This document shows positions 1 through 12,829 of a stretch of 64,000 nucleotides of DNA, in pieces; positions within the stretch are counted from its first letter, which is position 1, and each line of letters begins with the position of its first letter. The DNA is from Datisca glomerata (taxonomy: Eukaryota > Streptophyta > Magnoliopsida > Cucurbitales > Datiscaceae). The notes beneath the pieces were generated by a model, which was given only the letters and a program-made list of their open reading frames with translations, was not told the DNA's origin and made no database searches. Both the position numbers and the translations under genes were made by a program. The stretch spans positions 1,178,001-1,242,000 of the forward strand of contig QANY01002375.1 of the NCBI GenBank assembly GCA_003255025.1, in the 5' to 3' direction.

Positions 1-148
1 TATAACAAACAAAATCATACAACAAATATCATTCTAACAATTAAACATTAAATCTTACCAGGAGATTGCGAGAAGACCTCTTGTGGCGTGACTCAGTAGC
101 TTTTCCTCCTTTTAAATTTTATGAAGTCTACAGAATCGTCTAAATCTT

Positions 149-2650
149 GGCTCTGATACCAAACTGAGACACCCCAATACTAAAACTACCTTATTGATTA
201 TAATTTAGGAAGTGATATCCTCTTTAACGTTAATTAAACATTTAATATGAAATATATAGCTTAATTTAAAACATAACTTTATCAAATCCTTTATTTAAAT
301 TTATAGGTATTGAATTCAAAGTACTTAAATAATAATAAAAATTTTGCAGCGAAAACTTAGTCAAATAACAACCAATAATTTTAAGCTAAATTGTCAAAAT
401 AATAATAATTAATCATAAAGCAATTGTTTGAAATCTTTATTCAAACTATTCTACTAAGTCCAATTCGCCTGCAAGGTATCGTCTCGCAATTACTCCTCAC
501 CTGAAAATATTTAGAAACAACGGAATGAGCTAAAGCCCAGTAAGTAATATCTTACACATACTCAGCAAACACATGCGCATTCAATTTCATTTTAAGAATA
601 TTTTTGTTTGATACACACTATATAATCATTTTATCACTTTATTTCCTTTGCTTTTTATCAATTACGTTTCATTTCATTCTTTTCATGCAAACTTGTCACA
701 TTCCTTTCTTTACTATTTTCATTGCATTCATTTCTTTCCTTTATTCGCGAGCTCACTTGTATAATGTTTAGCCAATCAGAGGCGGTGGATAATTATTACG
801 GAACTTGTTCGACTATCGGGCCCTGGTAGTATCATTCATTCACATTGTATCGTTGGACAAGTCAAACGATCATCCATTCACATTATATCACTGGATAAGC
901 CAAACGACCATCCATTCACATTAACCCATTAACGATTGTCGGGTCCGCCGGTCCCCCGGCGTCCCATTTCCCACTCACGTCTTTCATAGCATAAGCACAC
1001 ACCAGGTGTTTAAACTTTTAATTAAATTGATTATATTCATACTACAAACCCACATGTATATGTATGAACATATTTACAATCATTAACATTACAATACAAT
1101 TACATCACAGATAACATACATACAAATATAATTAAACATAATATCAAACGACATCATAATGATAAATCAATACAACATCGAAGTTTACAAACATTAAAGT
1201 ATGCGTAAAATTCTACTTACCTGGCGTCCTTAGTAAAACCAAATGTCTAGAGAATGCTTGATGGGTCAACGCTCAAAGTACCAAAACTATTAAATTTATA
1301 CATTAAAATATTTTATCAATTTCACATAGTCATTAAAAACATAAAAAAAATTGTTTATGACATAGATGGTAGAGTGGAAACTAAGTCACTGCTCAAGAAT
1401 AAAACTCAAATATATATACTTTATAAGCACGGTACAAATCCAAACTCTAATAGTTTTATAAATTCATGATACTTCTTTTTTACTTGTTCTAATTATAAAA
1501 CATAGAACACAACTTATACTAGGGCTTTCTAAAAATCTCAAAATTCATATAGTATGATCTTGAAAATGCTAGGGTTTCACAAATTAAATATCATAAAATT
1601 TCGAGGTCGTTTAGGTGACAAAACATGGAAACAAATTCGTTACAGAAAACTGTTTTCTTCTGAACAAAATAGAAACTTTAAAAAAATCATATAAACTCGT
1701 ATACTTTGGGTTATGACCTAAAATTTATACAGGATATATTTCAACATGTTGAAAATCTACCAACAAAATTTGAGACTCAAATTCCATCGTTTGGTATACG
1801 AAAAATGAAGTCGTTGTTTCATAGTGTGCAGAAAAATCCAAAAGGTAGTTTTCATTAAAAATCATATTTTTTTTATTGAAAACGTTTCTCCCTTATTGAA
1901 ATTGATTCAAGAGACTTATATGAATCATAAAAGAGTGGTAAAACTCATTATTATTCAGATCTAAATTAAAACATGTGAATCTAAACTTAAACATTTGAAA
2001 GCTTTGAATACATTGAAATAAAAAAAAGTTATGAATCACAAACCTTTGTCCTTGCTTATAAGATAAAATTCTACCAAGAAATCTTTTCACGTCCTCACAA
2101 CAAGGTAAACACCAAGAGGTAGAAATAGACATTGAATTTCTACAATTCAATTTTGCTTTGAGAAAGAGGGGTTCACAGTGGGAGGGATGCGTGAGAGAGA
2201 GGGTTGGAGATTGAGAGGGCTGCCTGAGAGAGGGTTGGAGATTGAGAGAGATAGAGAGTATATAATAACTAGGTTAGGGCTACACTAAGGTGTATAAGCA
2301 CATATGTATGAGTGAACAAAGAAAAGAGGGGGAGATCGTTCAAGAAGAAAAATAGTAATAATAAATAGTGCCATAGTTTTTTCTTAAGGTGTAAGTAATA
2401 TAGGTGTGAGTGAGCTTAGAAAAATACAAATAAATCTAATTTTAATAAGTCAATAATTTTGATAACTAATATCAATTATATTAAAATTATACTAGACACA
2501 TAATGAGTCGTTAGATCACCTCAAATCGTTTCTCTGCAAGATATTTAATCAATTCAATCCAACCGTTAAGTCAAATAATCATAGGATAATTAAGAGTAAA
2601 AATTAACAATTAAACACATAATTTATTGCAAAATTAGTTGGGGTGTTACA
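149..2650 (-). mobile_element. LTR plus primer-binding site of a long-LTR retrotransposon
   Basis: Read on the minus strand, an LTR starts TGTAACACCCCAACT (right end, 2650) and ends with GGGGTGTCTCA (left end, 165). Two bases further on comes TTGGTATCAGAGCC (plus 149-162), complementary to the 3' end of initiator tRNA-Met, the usual position of a primer-binding site. The LTR is therefore about 2.5 kb and the element's interior lies off the left edge. A very long LTR, TGTAACACC termini and a Met primer site suggest a Ty3/gypsy Tekay/Del-type chromovirus, but no coding domain is in view to confirm this. Internal repeats occur at 831-925 (about 39-bp units with CATTCACATT) and 2188-2250 (GAGAGGGTTGGAGATTGAGA twice). 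Short ORFs inside are not convincing genes. Confidence 0.75.
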
Positions 2651-2960
2651 GATTGTATTTATGTGGTGGCCGTTGTTCATTCTAAATGTCGAAAGGCCAT
2701 TTGGTGTTGACGTACTATTTGTGATAGATGTTTAAATCGATCAGATGAACTTTTTTGTCACTCATATTTATCGGAGGGTAATCAGGTTACAGATTGTTTA
2801 GTTTCCATGGCTCCTCGTATAGTCACTCCAACTTGATGGTGAAATGCTCTAAATTATTCTTTTTTTATTTCTGATGATGTTTGTAACATGTCTTTTTTTA
2901 AGTTCTGTTGATGTTTTTATGTTTTCTTTTGTTGACTCTTTTATTCTATTTTAATAATAT
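2651..2960 (+). pseudogene. LINE RNase H C-terminal remnant
   Basis: One plus-strand frame reads HSYLSEGNQVTDCLVSMAP around 2759-2815. This resembles the end of the RNase H domain in plant non-LTR retrotransposons, where HxxREGNQVADxLA is typical. No open frame survives. The stretch abuts the LTR end at 2650, so the retrotransposon may have inserted into this older LINE. The T-rich tract after 2850 may be the LINE 3' UTR. Assignment rests on one short motif. Confidence 0.45.
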
Positions 2961-4650
2961 GTTGAGTTGAGTTAAATGATGAGGGTGCTACGAAGATACT
3001 GATTTTTATCACCAGCCTAGTTAAGATGTCCTAGTGTACCTACTGATTCTTATCACCAATAATCTTATAAAAAGTTTCTACTCATTGGATAAATTAAGAT
3101 TACCTTCAAACTATGATTACTACCTAACATAAGGCTTATTCTAAAGAAATATTTTATAAAATAAATTTATCGGTGATATAAATATTTTTAATTTAAAAAT
3201 TATGATAATTCAATTATGAAAATATTATCACGAATTAGAAATCACATATAAGCCTAGCAAACCACACATTAGATTAAACTAATTTGACTAAGTAGGATTC
3301 CAAATTCACACCTAACCGCCGGATACAATTCGTCCACTACTTGGAGATTTATCCTAACAACCAGTCCAGTCGTGGGAACTAGGATTTATATATGTTCATA
3401 ACTAAGTCTCTTTACTTCAATTGGTGAATGGAGTAATAATTATGACCTCACTTTGCTAACGATAAAACCGCAAGGCTGTTTAACCTATGCTATTTATGAC
3501 CATTCATTGTCCTTATTTTCCTCTCTCTTGTTTCTTCTCATGATTATTTTTCTTGCCTGAAAAACTAAACCAAAAATTTTCAAAAACAAGTTTTCCTATG
3601 ATCTAAGAAGGTATGGAAATTATTGCTCTTTAATTTTCTTTTCATGTTTTCCTCATTTCAAAGCCTTAAGATATGTTTGGATCTTGAGAAAATTAGTAGA
3701 AAATAGTGTTGTGTTTTCATTGTTAAGAATATTTACAATATAGAGAGGGAAATAGTGATATCAGTGATTTTATTAAATTAATAATTTTTTACTTTTTTTT
3801 CTTTAATTGCTCTTATTCTTTTTTTTTTTCATATTTGTCTAGGATCAAAACATTTAGATTATGTTTAGCATAAACGATAGAAAACTAAGAGGAAAAGGAA
3901 GAAGCGTGATGGATATTAATTTTGCAGTTAAATGCATTCCCAGAGATACAATCCTCATAAATTTTCATTGTTAAGAATATTATGTTTAGCATAAACATAT
4001 CCTAATTTTTCTATGTTTTATGATCTAAACCATGCTTTGAAATGTACTTGCATGTCATAATTTTTCTAGACTAACTTATTCGTTATTTGGAAAGAAAAAT
4101 ATAAAACATTGAGATACTCTACATTTGGTTATCCAATAACAAATGATAATTCGATTATAAGTATCATCTGATTAGATATAGACGGTTAATGTTGGGATGG
4201 GCTGTAAAAGGAAAAATCATTTTTTATGTTTTTATTTAACTCTGTTAGAGTTCTTCAAAACTGATGAGACGATCATTAAATATCAAACTATTTTAAAGTT
4301 TGGTATCTACGTATAAAGTTTGGTACCTACGTATAAAGTTTGTTACCAACGGTATAATATCTGCCTGAGAAATATAATAATAATGTACCAAAGAAGCAGA
4401 TTGGAATCTTTGCTTTATGCTGTTTTGGATCTTATTCTGTTGTGTTTCCCTTAGCATTGGCATTTTTCTTAACAGTATCATGTGATTATATTAATTTTCT
4501 TATGAGATGATATATTGAAATGCTGAAACAGGGTGGTTTAAATACTAATAAACCCATCAAATATCTAAAAAGCAGATCCATTTAACAATGCGATTTTTCG
4601 TTTAAAGAGAAAAAAAAAACAAAAGGCACTAACTTTCCCGGAAAATGTGA
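2961..4650. other. AT-rich intergenic DNA upstream of FAD3
   Basis: No gene or recognisable transposon domain seen. Two short segments repeat: ATTTTCATTGTTAAGAATATT near 3715 and 3962, and TTTGGTACCTACGTATAAAG near 4299-4340. The ORF at 4293-4481 (minus) looks random. Confidence 0.6.
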
Positions 4651-4653
4651 ACA

Positions 4654-4663
4654 CTATAAATAG
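4654..4663 (+). promoter_or_regulatory. Probable TATA box of the FAD3-like gene
   Basis: CTATAAATAG lies about 120 bases before the chosen ATG at 4785, a normal spacing for a plant gene with a short 5' leader. Confidence 0.6.
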
Positions 4664-4784
4664 AAACTGATGGTGTGGGATTTTCTTTTATCATTTCACA
4701 GGGGTGCCGCCATCCTTTCATTCCTCAACTGGGTCTCCAACAGAAATTGCTTCTGAACCACAAAAGAAGATAAGTAACAGAGCA

Positions 4785-7264
4785 ATGGGGAGAGAAGAGG
4801 AACCAGTTGAAGGTGTCGATTGGATTGGCAGCAACCAGGATGATTTTGATCCAACTGAGCCTCCTCCATTTCGGATTGCTGAGATCCGAGCGGCGATTCC
4901 TAAGCATTGCTGGGTTAAAAATTCATGGAGGTCTCTCAGCTATGTCTTTAGGGATATCCTTGTGGTATGTTCACTGGTAGCCGCCGCTGTTTATTTTGAT
5001 AGTTGGTTGGTTTGGCCAATCTACTGGGCTGCACAAGGAACGATGTTTTGGGCCATTTTTGTTCTTGGCCATGATTGGTAATTATGATAACTCCCTTTCT
5101 TATTCAGAATCACATTTTGGTTTGGATTTGTGTTGTAATTGCTTGTTTTTTCATCTGGTTTTGGATCGAACAGTGGTCATGGAAGTTTTTCAAACAGTCC
5201 CACGCTGAATAGTTTGGTAGGACATATCTTGCATTCCTCCATTTTAGTACCTTACAATGGATGGTGAGTTTCCCAGAAATTTCATGTCTATTTTACCCTT
5301 TATGAAGATTTGATGAAGAAAAATAACAATGTGGGTGAATTAAACAGGAGAATTAGCCACAGAACCCATCATCAAAACCATGGACACATTGAGAATGATG
5401 AATCATGGGTTCCAGTAAGTTTTAGCATTCTCAGAGTACATATATCAAACACCATGTCTGCTTAGTTTTTAACTTAACAGATTCTCACTGTTTCTTTATC
5501 AGCTGACTGAGAAGACTTACAAGAGCTTAGATAAAAGTACCAAAACACTGAGATTTACATTTCCTTTGCCCATTTTTGCCTACCCTTTTTATCTGGTATG
5601 AACCCTCATCTTTAAGCGACAAAATTCAACAATTAAAAAAAAAGTGAGATTAAGTGTGTTTTGATGTGAATTTCAGTGGAAAAGAAGTCCTGGCAAGGAA
5701 GGTTCTCACTTTAACCCATACAGCAAGTTGTTTGCTCCCAACGAGAGGAAAGATGTTATAATTTCAACACTAAGTTGGTCTTCAATGGCTGCTCTGCTTC
5801 TTTGCCTATCCTTTTTGTTTGGTCCATTCCAAATCCTCAAGCTCTATGGAGTTCCTTATTGGGTGAGTAAATACTAATGATTCCATCCTCTTGAAGTTGA
5901 AGAAGAATTCCATTTTTAAATTCTTCTACTGATCTGACTTGATTTCTTTCTGCAGATTTTCATCATGTGGCTGGACATCGTCACATATTTGCATCATCAT
6001 GGTCATGAGAACAAACTCCCTTGGTACCGTGGCAAGGTACTGAACTCTTTCCTTCTTAATTTACATTTCAATACCTCACTTCTCAAACTTAGATTACTGT
6101 TTGGTAAACGAATTTGTATTCTCTCCAGAAGAACACGAGAGCTGTTGTCCACATCTCCCAGACAATACCTCTCATGTTCAAGAGGATCTGAATCGTTGGT
6201 AAAAATATCTTATAAAAGTTAAATGTTTATATGTGAACAAGATTGGTTCATACTGATAATTAAGACTGCACATCAATACACAACAAATCATGGATTTGAG
6301 TTACATTATTCATTCCCGCGATAAGATTGATTGATTAAAACCCACGCACAACTACCAAAAAAGATAGTTGTTTCGAGTCACATTACACAGTTTTTACAAA
6401 CTTGATTAAAATCGATAATTAGAACCTCACACTCCAATATCCAATAGATCGTGGGTTCGAGTCACATTACACTTTCTGTATAACTTGGTAAAAAAGAACT
6501 AGTCTTTGTAGACTGAGATAATAGAAACTTTCAAATTCTTTGTAGTCACATTACTAAATAGCAGAGTTTTTTTTCTACATGTTTAACAAAAATCATCAAT
6601 ATTGAACTTAAAATCTGTCTCTTTTCAGTGGAAAAATGTCTTTTCTGCCTATAAAAATACTAAGAAAGAACTTACAAAGACTGCTATAAACACTAATTTT
6701 GTGATTACTAAGAAAGAACTCAACCAATACTAGTGGTTGAACTTCAGCGAAACTATTTACTTCCAACTTGAAGCATAAACTCAGATTCTGAGGGGTTTTT
6801 TGTTTTTAAATTTGCAGGAATGGAGTTATCTACGAGGAGGATTAACGACCGTAGATCGTGATTATGGATGGTTCAATTCAATCCATCACGATATCGGCAC
6901 GCATGTTATACACCATCTCTTCCCTCAAATCCCACACTATCATCTAATTGAAGCAGTAAATTCTCAATTACCCTTTTTTATTTTTTACAAATTTAATAAA
7001 AAATACCAATTTAGCTAAACAATTTCATTTCAGTGAATTTTGATGGGCTAAAATTCTATTATTTTTCAGACAAATGCAGCAAAGCCAGTGCTTGGGAAGT
7101 ACTACAGAGAACCCAAAAGATCAGGGCCCTTTCCAATTCACTTGATAAGGAATCTAGTTAGCAGCATTAGACAAGACCGCTTTGTGAGTGACATTGGTGA
7201 CATTGTTTTCTATCAGAGTGACGATTCTCTTCTCCATCAATTTTCCGAGAGAAAGTTGGCCTGA
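4785..7264 (+). CDS. FAD3: Omega-3 fatty-acid desaturase, ER type (FAD3-like)
   Basis: It converts linoleic to alpha-linolenic acyl chains on ER phospholipids, using cytochrome b5 as electron donor. Exons: 4785-5077, 5174-5263, 5348-5414, 5503-5595, 5677-5862, 5956-6036, 6818-6955, 7070-7264; all introns GT-AG; 380 aa. Internal exons of 90, 67, 93, 186, 81 and 138 bases match the remembered conserved exon pattern of plant omega-3 desaturases. The three iron-binding histidine boxes are intact: HDCGH (96-100), HRTHH (132-136), HVIHH (299-303). The open frame extends upstream to 4704 without an ATG (it begins GTG), so [10 protein letters not shown] is the first Met. No plastid transit peptide precedes the desaturase homology, which separates it from FAD7/FAD8. 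The Cys of box 1 is split by intron 1. The 781-base intron 6 is the longest. No defect is seen. Confidence 0.95.
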
Positions 7265-7500
7265 AATTTTTTGTTTTTGTTATTTGTTTTGATCAATCAA
7301 GACATTTTGTATTTCAGATTATTACTTTATTGTAACCCATCCTCTAATTAGATTATTGAATAATTAAAAGATTATTATTGCTATTACTATTATTATTATT
7401 TTTGGATAATGTGAGTTTTCGGATTTACTCTCGACTACTCTCAATGGCCATGGGCATGCTCGAGCTCATTACTTTGGAGAGTAAACTCGAGGTCATTACT

Positions 7501-7577
<77 letters not shown>

Positions 7578-7578
7578 G
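7501..7578. repeat. (TTG)26 microsatellite
   Basis: Twenty-six uninterrupted TTG units lie about 240 bases after the FAD3 stop codon. Read through, they give a poly-leucine ORF (7378-7683) that is an artefact. A perfect array this long is likely to vary in length between individuals. Confidence 0.97.
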
Positions 7579-7929
7579 ATTAAAATGATAAATATATTAA
7601 CAAAAAAGATGACATTGTATAAGGGGCATACTCAACCACCACAAAAAGCACCTAACTCAAAACATTCTAACATAAACTCCTAATGATCCAATTTATATAT
7701 TTGCAATTCTCATTTTTCATAAAGACTAAGAAAAGAATCTATCTTATATATTTTCTGTATAGCAAAGTCTCTCCCTAACAATCCTTGAAATTTTCCTCAC
7801 AATAAAGGAACTATATAATATTAAAAAACAGAAAATAGAAGACTAACTAATAGAGACAACAGATAGTATAGTTACAATTCATGTTCAAAAGAAACCAATC
7901 AAGCATACTGTTCTAATCTATAGCTGCAC

Positions 7930-9015
7930 AAAACAACTGCATCTGACTAGGAGAGAATCAAGCAAAGGTCTTGTATATGGACAAGAACAAAAAAGAAGAC
8001 TAACCGATTCACTCCCTTGTGCACAAAAAACACAATCCAACACTGAACCATGAATCCATTTAACAATTATGTTCTTGGTAGAGAGCTTATTATGACAAGC
8101 AAGCCAAGGAATAAAACCAGAAAATCAGATCAACTTACTCCATTGAAAACGCTGCTAGCGTTGTCTCAGTGCTTCCTAAGTGCTTCTAATCGAGAATTTG
8201 CCACCGAAGCCATATCCAAATATCTACAAAAGGAGCAATAGGAGCAGGCATATTAAAGTGAAAGCCCCATTCCATAAGCCTATGTTGAATACCATTTCTC
8301 AGTAAAGGTCAAGAACCATTATGGATAATCGCCAAGAGAGGGGTTTCAAGCCTCCAACCTGTACAATTTATTAAAGCAGAACCACCTTTCAGTCAAAGAA
8401 TCCCAGATGAATGCCATGGATCTGTCAAAATACAAGTGGATTCACGATCTCCAACCGTAACACTACATAACCGCTATAATTTATCCAATAGATTCATAAT
8501 TTTCTTCCAAGACCAAGTAGGATCAGCAGTGCATTTCACAGTAGAAATAGAATGACCCTTTAACAGAATCTAAAGAGATTCACTAGTTCTGGATACAAGC
8601 TTCCAATGGCAGCCGTGTTTCACACAACAATATCCTTAACACCGAAACCACCTTCCTCTCTAGGAACACAATTTTTTTTCAAGAGATCTTAGCTTGCCCT
8701 AACAAAGTAGAGTTACCATTCTAGAGGAAATTTCTAAGGATGGTATTGACTCTTTTCAAAATTTGTTTTGGGAGAACGAATATACTAGCCCACTAACTCT
8801 GAATGACTAAATAGACTGAATAAGCTGTAACCTCCCAGCATAGGAAAGAAATTTATACTCCCATTACTTCATCCCTTTAACAATTATATCAACTAAAACA
8901 TCACAATCCACACAACAAAGCCAAGATGAACTTAGTGCAACACCCCTAAGGTAAAACCAGATTTAGACAAAATCTGTTGTTGAACAAAATCATTAACACC
9001 AGAGAGAAACACATG
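7930..9015 (-). pseudogene. Dead LINE (L1-like) reverse transcriptase 3' part
   Basis: On the minus strand, broken frames spell the end of a plant LINE ORF2. Reading from about 9010: GFTLGVLH, then LSYAGRLQLIQSI near 8850-8810, then a segment ending EEGGFGVKDIV near 8670-8630. LSYAGRxxLI and EGGLGI are hallmarks of the region between reverse transcriptase and the zinc-binding domain. Many stops and frameshifts make it non-functional. The boundaries are approximate; an (ATT)n tract follows at 9026-9043. The plus ORF at 8050-8241 is a shadow. Confidence 0.65.
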
Positions 9016-10440
9016 ATTCTTAATTATTATTATTATTATTATTAATTGAATTCGTTTTAATTTTCAATTGCTAGATTTACAAGGTATGAAATTTTTGTAT
9101 GTTTGTCACTTTGTTGCTTAAAGACTAGTTAGTATACATCAGACAATGAAAAATTTCATGGTACTTATATTGAGACTTAATTGTCTCTTGGATCACTTCA
9201 CTTAGATCTCACATGAAATGATCCAAAGGTAGATTAAGTGTCGATTATGATACCGATTTTGAAGCATGTCTCGTCAGATTCTCTCGTTAGAAAGATATTC
9301 CATTTTTTGACCACCTTGATCAACTTAGCACACAATTTTGAGTACTCATAAAAAAAACTCTTTAGTTCTGAGCAGATCTGAATGGTAGGAAATGGAAAAC
9401 GAACCAACAGTCTGGATCATGAGAACATTATCTCTCTTGTTTCCTACATTAGGATAGGATCCAAATATCGCATGTGTACTCGTGTAGCTAGTGCTTTGTG
9501 TTCTTTTTTGGTCAAGCAAATATGCCTGTGCACATAGGCTATTCTACATACTCGCTAGGGAACTTTGCCCTAGTTTTGATAGCTAGTGCTTTGTGTTCAC
9601 TAAGTCCATCACTTATTGATAGCTAGCGCTTAATGTTTTCTAAAGTAAAACAAATACGAAACATGGAATTCAATTATTCATGATGCTTATTTCAAGAGAA
9701 ACTACATGGAAACATTGTGGCAGATTGTGATTTAAAATATTGGAGTTGTTTGGTATGAGATTAGGAGTAATGATTTGTGCGTTAATATTGTTGAAATATG
9801 ATTGTAACAAAATAGATGTCTGGAATATGATTATAGGAATATAGTTGTGAGTCATGTCAAGACTATTATGATCACTATAAAGTAATATATTTTAACATAA
9901 TGAATTTACTTGTCATTTTTCAGACTAGAGAAGTTGTCCGTGTTCTTTAAGCAAACTACATGAGCTGTCAAAGAAATTTTCTATATTTATATTAACATTT
10001 TCAAATGGGTAATTTTGATATTATTTGTCATTCATTGTTAGTTTAAAAATTAATGGATTTGGATTTTTTTGTCACCAAAAGCTAGCATGAAGGGAGATCT
10101 GAGTCGTTTTCAAACTAGAATGTCTAAACACACTATATGGGGTGTCATATAAATTTTTTTGAAGTATTATGGTGAAGTGTTAAGACGTTAAATATTTTTG
10201 TTAGTATTTTTTATATATTCTCTTGAGAGATTGTTAGAATACAGAAAAGAAAGTTTGACCTTTAAGATAAAAAAGTAGAGGAGATTTCCAAAATTAGAAA
10301 CTTAAAAAATTTAGCATTTCAAATATATTTCAAATGAGGCTAAATATAGATGTTCAGAATCAAATACCCCTCAATTGTTCTTCAACCAAATAGGGTTACA
10401 CATTTTTGTGCTTTTTATATGAATAAACACATTATAGATT
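9016..10440. other. Intergenic, nothing recognised
   Basis: AT-rich DNA with an ATT run and a short dispersed repeat, TAGCTAGTGCTTTGTGTTC, near 9486, 9580 and (degenerate) 9619. No coding potential recognised on either strand. Confidence 0.55.
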
Positions 10441-11429
10441 GTTAATTAAGAAAGTACGTGAAATAAGTTAACATCAAAGTTATCCAGACTTTCAAATCTT
10501 CGACGAATATTGCTTGCTTCTTATGAGCACTACCTCGTCTGACTTGCCCTTGTTGTGGGTTGATGAGGTCAGGTAGAGTAGGGCACCTGACCGATGACTG
10601 GGGCTCAGGTGGCTTCCCATGAGGCGAGGCATGGCACTGGTGGGGCACGTGTCCTACTTTTATCGGTCTCTAGAAATTACCCATAACAGTTTCCCTCTAT
10701 GTGGGTCTTGCCCGACCAGGTCTGAAAACTACTACACCCTTTCCCGAGTATGTGTCATACCGTTAAGAGCTATGTTGCTTTGACCAATTTTGATGGGCGT
10801 AGCCCTGTCCTATTAGAGTACCGTCGATGATTGTCTTGGAGGATCAAATACCTCCTAGATGAAATTCTCCATGCGTGTGTTCCAACGTTTATCAAAATTT
10901 GAAATTTACTGCCTCTCGAGAGTAGTGGTAATGATGGCGCATAAAGGAGGGGTGTGGAACGCACCACTCCTACTGTTGAAGCATCACCTGTCACATCAAT
11001 GAGTGCGTGGGTGAGTTTGGTTTCCTGGTATGTTGGTTTGCGTCATTGGTCCTGATCGTTGTTTGCTCTGAGACCTATAAATGAGTGGTTTTCTTCTTTG
11101 TATTTCCCTCTTTTACCTATCTGTGAGATGCGAGCTCCTTAATAACTTCTTTTTTTGCCCCCAACGAAATTGAAAGTTTTTTTCTTCCCAGGGGGCTTTT
11201 CGTCGTGAAAGCTCCCTCCGGATCTTTTCTTTCACATTCGTCGACCAGGCCCACGTCTTCCTCTTTGTTGGTTTCTAAGTACCATACCTCGAGATTGTTG
11301 CCTTTTGGTTTTTCAGTAATTTCCTTACCATTATCGAATCTTGTGTGGTAAGTCATTCCTCCTTCCTTTTTCCCTCTCTCTTTCCTATTTTCTCTATGTT
11401 ATTCCTTATGCTTCACCTATATCTTGACT

Positions 11430-12535
11430 TGGTGCTTTTCACAGAACCTGACCTTTAACGCGGCGATGCTGGCGAATCTTAGTCGCTGCGATGATCAGGT
11501 GGTAGATGCTACTCGGGCTTCTTCTCAGGCGGAGGCTACTTGTCGTAGGGATAAGAAATTTCAATTCTCTTCACCAGATCAATGGTAAGATCAAAACGAA
11601 GGTTGAGGGACTTAAGGCCCTCAAGGGGGAATTCCTCTGTCTTGAGAAGGAGTTGGACCAGGCCAAGATGGAAACCAGTCGAGCTATTAGTGCTCGTTGA
11701 GACCTGGAGGTTCAGTTATCTGATCAGGAAAGGGTTGTGTCCAAAGTTCATTAGCAAGAGAAAATCTGGAAGGGCAAGGCCCAAGTTTTGGAGGAAACGA
11801 TTTCTCGGGAGAAACACTCTCGAACTTAGGTGAAGTACCGAGAGAGGGAAGCTCAAAGGAGGCTCGACCTGGTAGAGGCTCAATCGCAGAAGAGGTCTAG
11901 TCGGTGGACACAAAGCCGTTCCAAATGGATGGATGACTTTAACCAGTCCTCTGAGTCCAAGGCAGCCGTTGTCGTGGAGTTCTCTATAGGTTACGAGAGT
12001 TACGAGATGAGGTCATCGATGCTAATCCCGAGTGGACTTAGGCTTTCTTAGCTGTCCTCTAGATCTTCCACCTACTCCTCTGGTGATAATTTATAAAAGA
12101 GTGATGGTGGATGGTGTTCGTGAAGCACAAAAAGCTGTCACGATGCTGCATTCTCCTCTTGCTCGGTCGAATAGGTCCCCACTTGTTTCCCTAGGGCTTT
12201 CCAGTCTGTCTGGTTCATCTACTTCCGACGAGATAGACACGGAGGTCTCTCATGCTTTACCTCCAGGTCATCTTGAGGAAGAGATCTCTCCCTCACCGTC
12301 GGAACTGGTCAAGGCTGCTGATGTCGCTGAGAAGCTAGACATAGAGGTCTCTCCTTTTTATCCTTGGGTAAACCTGAGGAGATCCTTCCCCCTCCTCCAG
12401 AGTAGGCCAAGGCTGCTGGTACTGCTAAGACTTTCCTGGACCCTACTGTTGATGCTGCTGAGGCTCCGACAGCCCCTACCGCTTAGCTTATTGCTTTTTC
12501 TGTCATTTGTAATTTTTCCTTTTTTTCTTTTTTAA
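11430..12535 (+). pseudogene. Antisense ORF (aORF) of the Tat element, coiled-coil protein
   Basis: This frame runs opposite to pol. After a possible splice acceptor TTTTCACAG at 11442, it reads NLTFNAAMLANLSRCDDQ, then a Lys/Glu-rich heptad-like stretch (LEKELDQAK; REREAQRRLDLVEAQ) typical of the C-terminal coiled coil of plant 'putative gypsy-type transposon' proteins. Tat-lineage elements such as Retand and RIRE2 are known to carry such an extra ORF on the opposite strand between integrase and 3' LTR, and this position fits. A likely TATA box, CTATAAATG, lies at 11079. Within 11506-12051 one frame is interrupted only by TGA at 11698, TAG at 11752 and TAG at 11827. Function of the protein family is unknown. 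Later parts (12032-12535) shift frame. Confidence 0.6.
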
Positions 12536-12829
12536 TGAGGTCGTGTTTTCTTCAACGGTTCTGTTTCTTTTCTGGCCTTGATCATGCTTCTTGTTTATTA
12601 CTTATCCAATATAACCTTCATTCTAAAATAGATTTGGTCATTGATCCTGCGCCTGGGTTAGCCTTAAGTAAATGAAGGTTCACTTTTCCTTCCGCCTGAA
12701 GTCTTTAATCCTTTTTCTAAGCTTGCTACCTCATTGCTTTCGGTCTTGCATATTTTAAATAGTAATACTTGTTGACCTTACAGGAGGTTTGTTTAAGCAT
12801 ACCTGCTTCAAACTTTTCTTTCCTTTTGG

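Noticed and set aside
149..162. Possible tRNA-Met gene fragment
   Set aside because: Only the 3'-end complement is present, directly beside an LTR, as expected for a primer-binding site.
4704..4784. N-terminal extension of the desaturase as a plastid transit peptide
   Set aside because: The frame begins with GTG, is only 27 codons, and is too short for FAD7/8 transit regions; the first ATG at 4785 gives the standard ER form.
7378..7683. Poly-leucine ORF downstream of FAD3
   Set aside because: It is the TTG microsatellite read in frame; no domain outside the run.
11117..11356. 79-residue minus-strand ORF
   Set aside because: No recognised family; it overlaps the promoter side of the plus-strand antisense ORF and lies in decayed element sequence.
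12032..12535. 167-residue plus-strand ORF as an independent gene
   Set aside because: Composition is serine/leucine-rich and frame-shifted relative to the upstream antisense ORF; best seen as the decayed end of that ORF.
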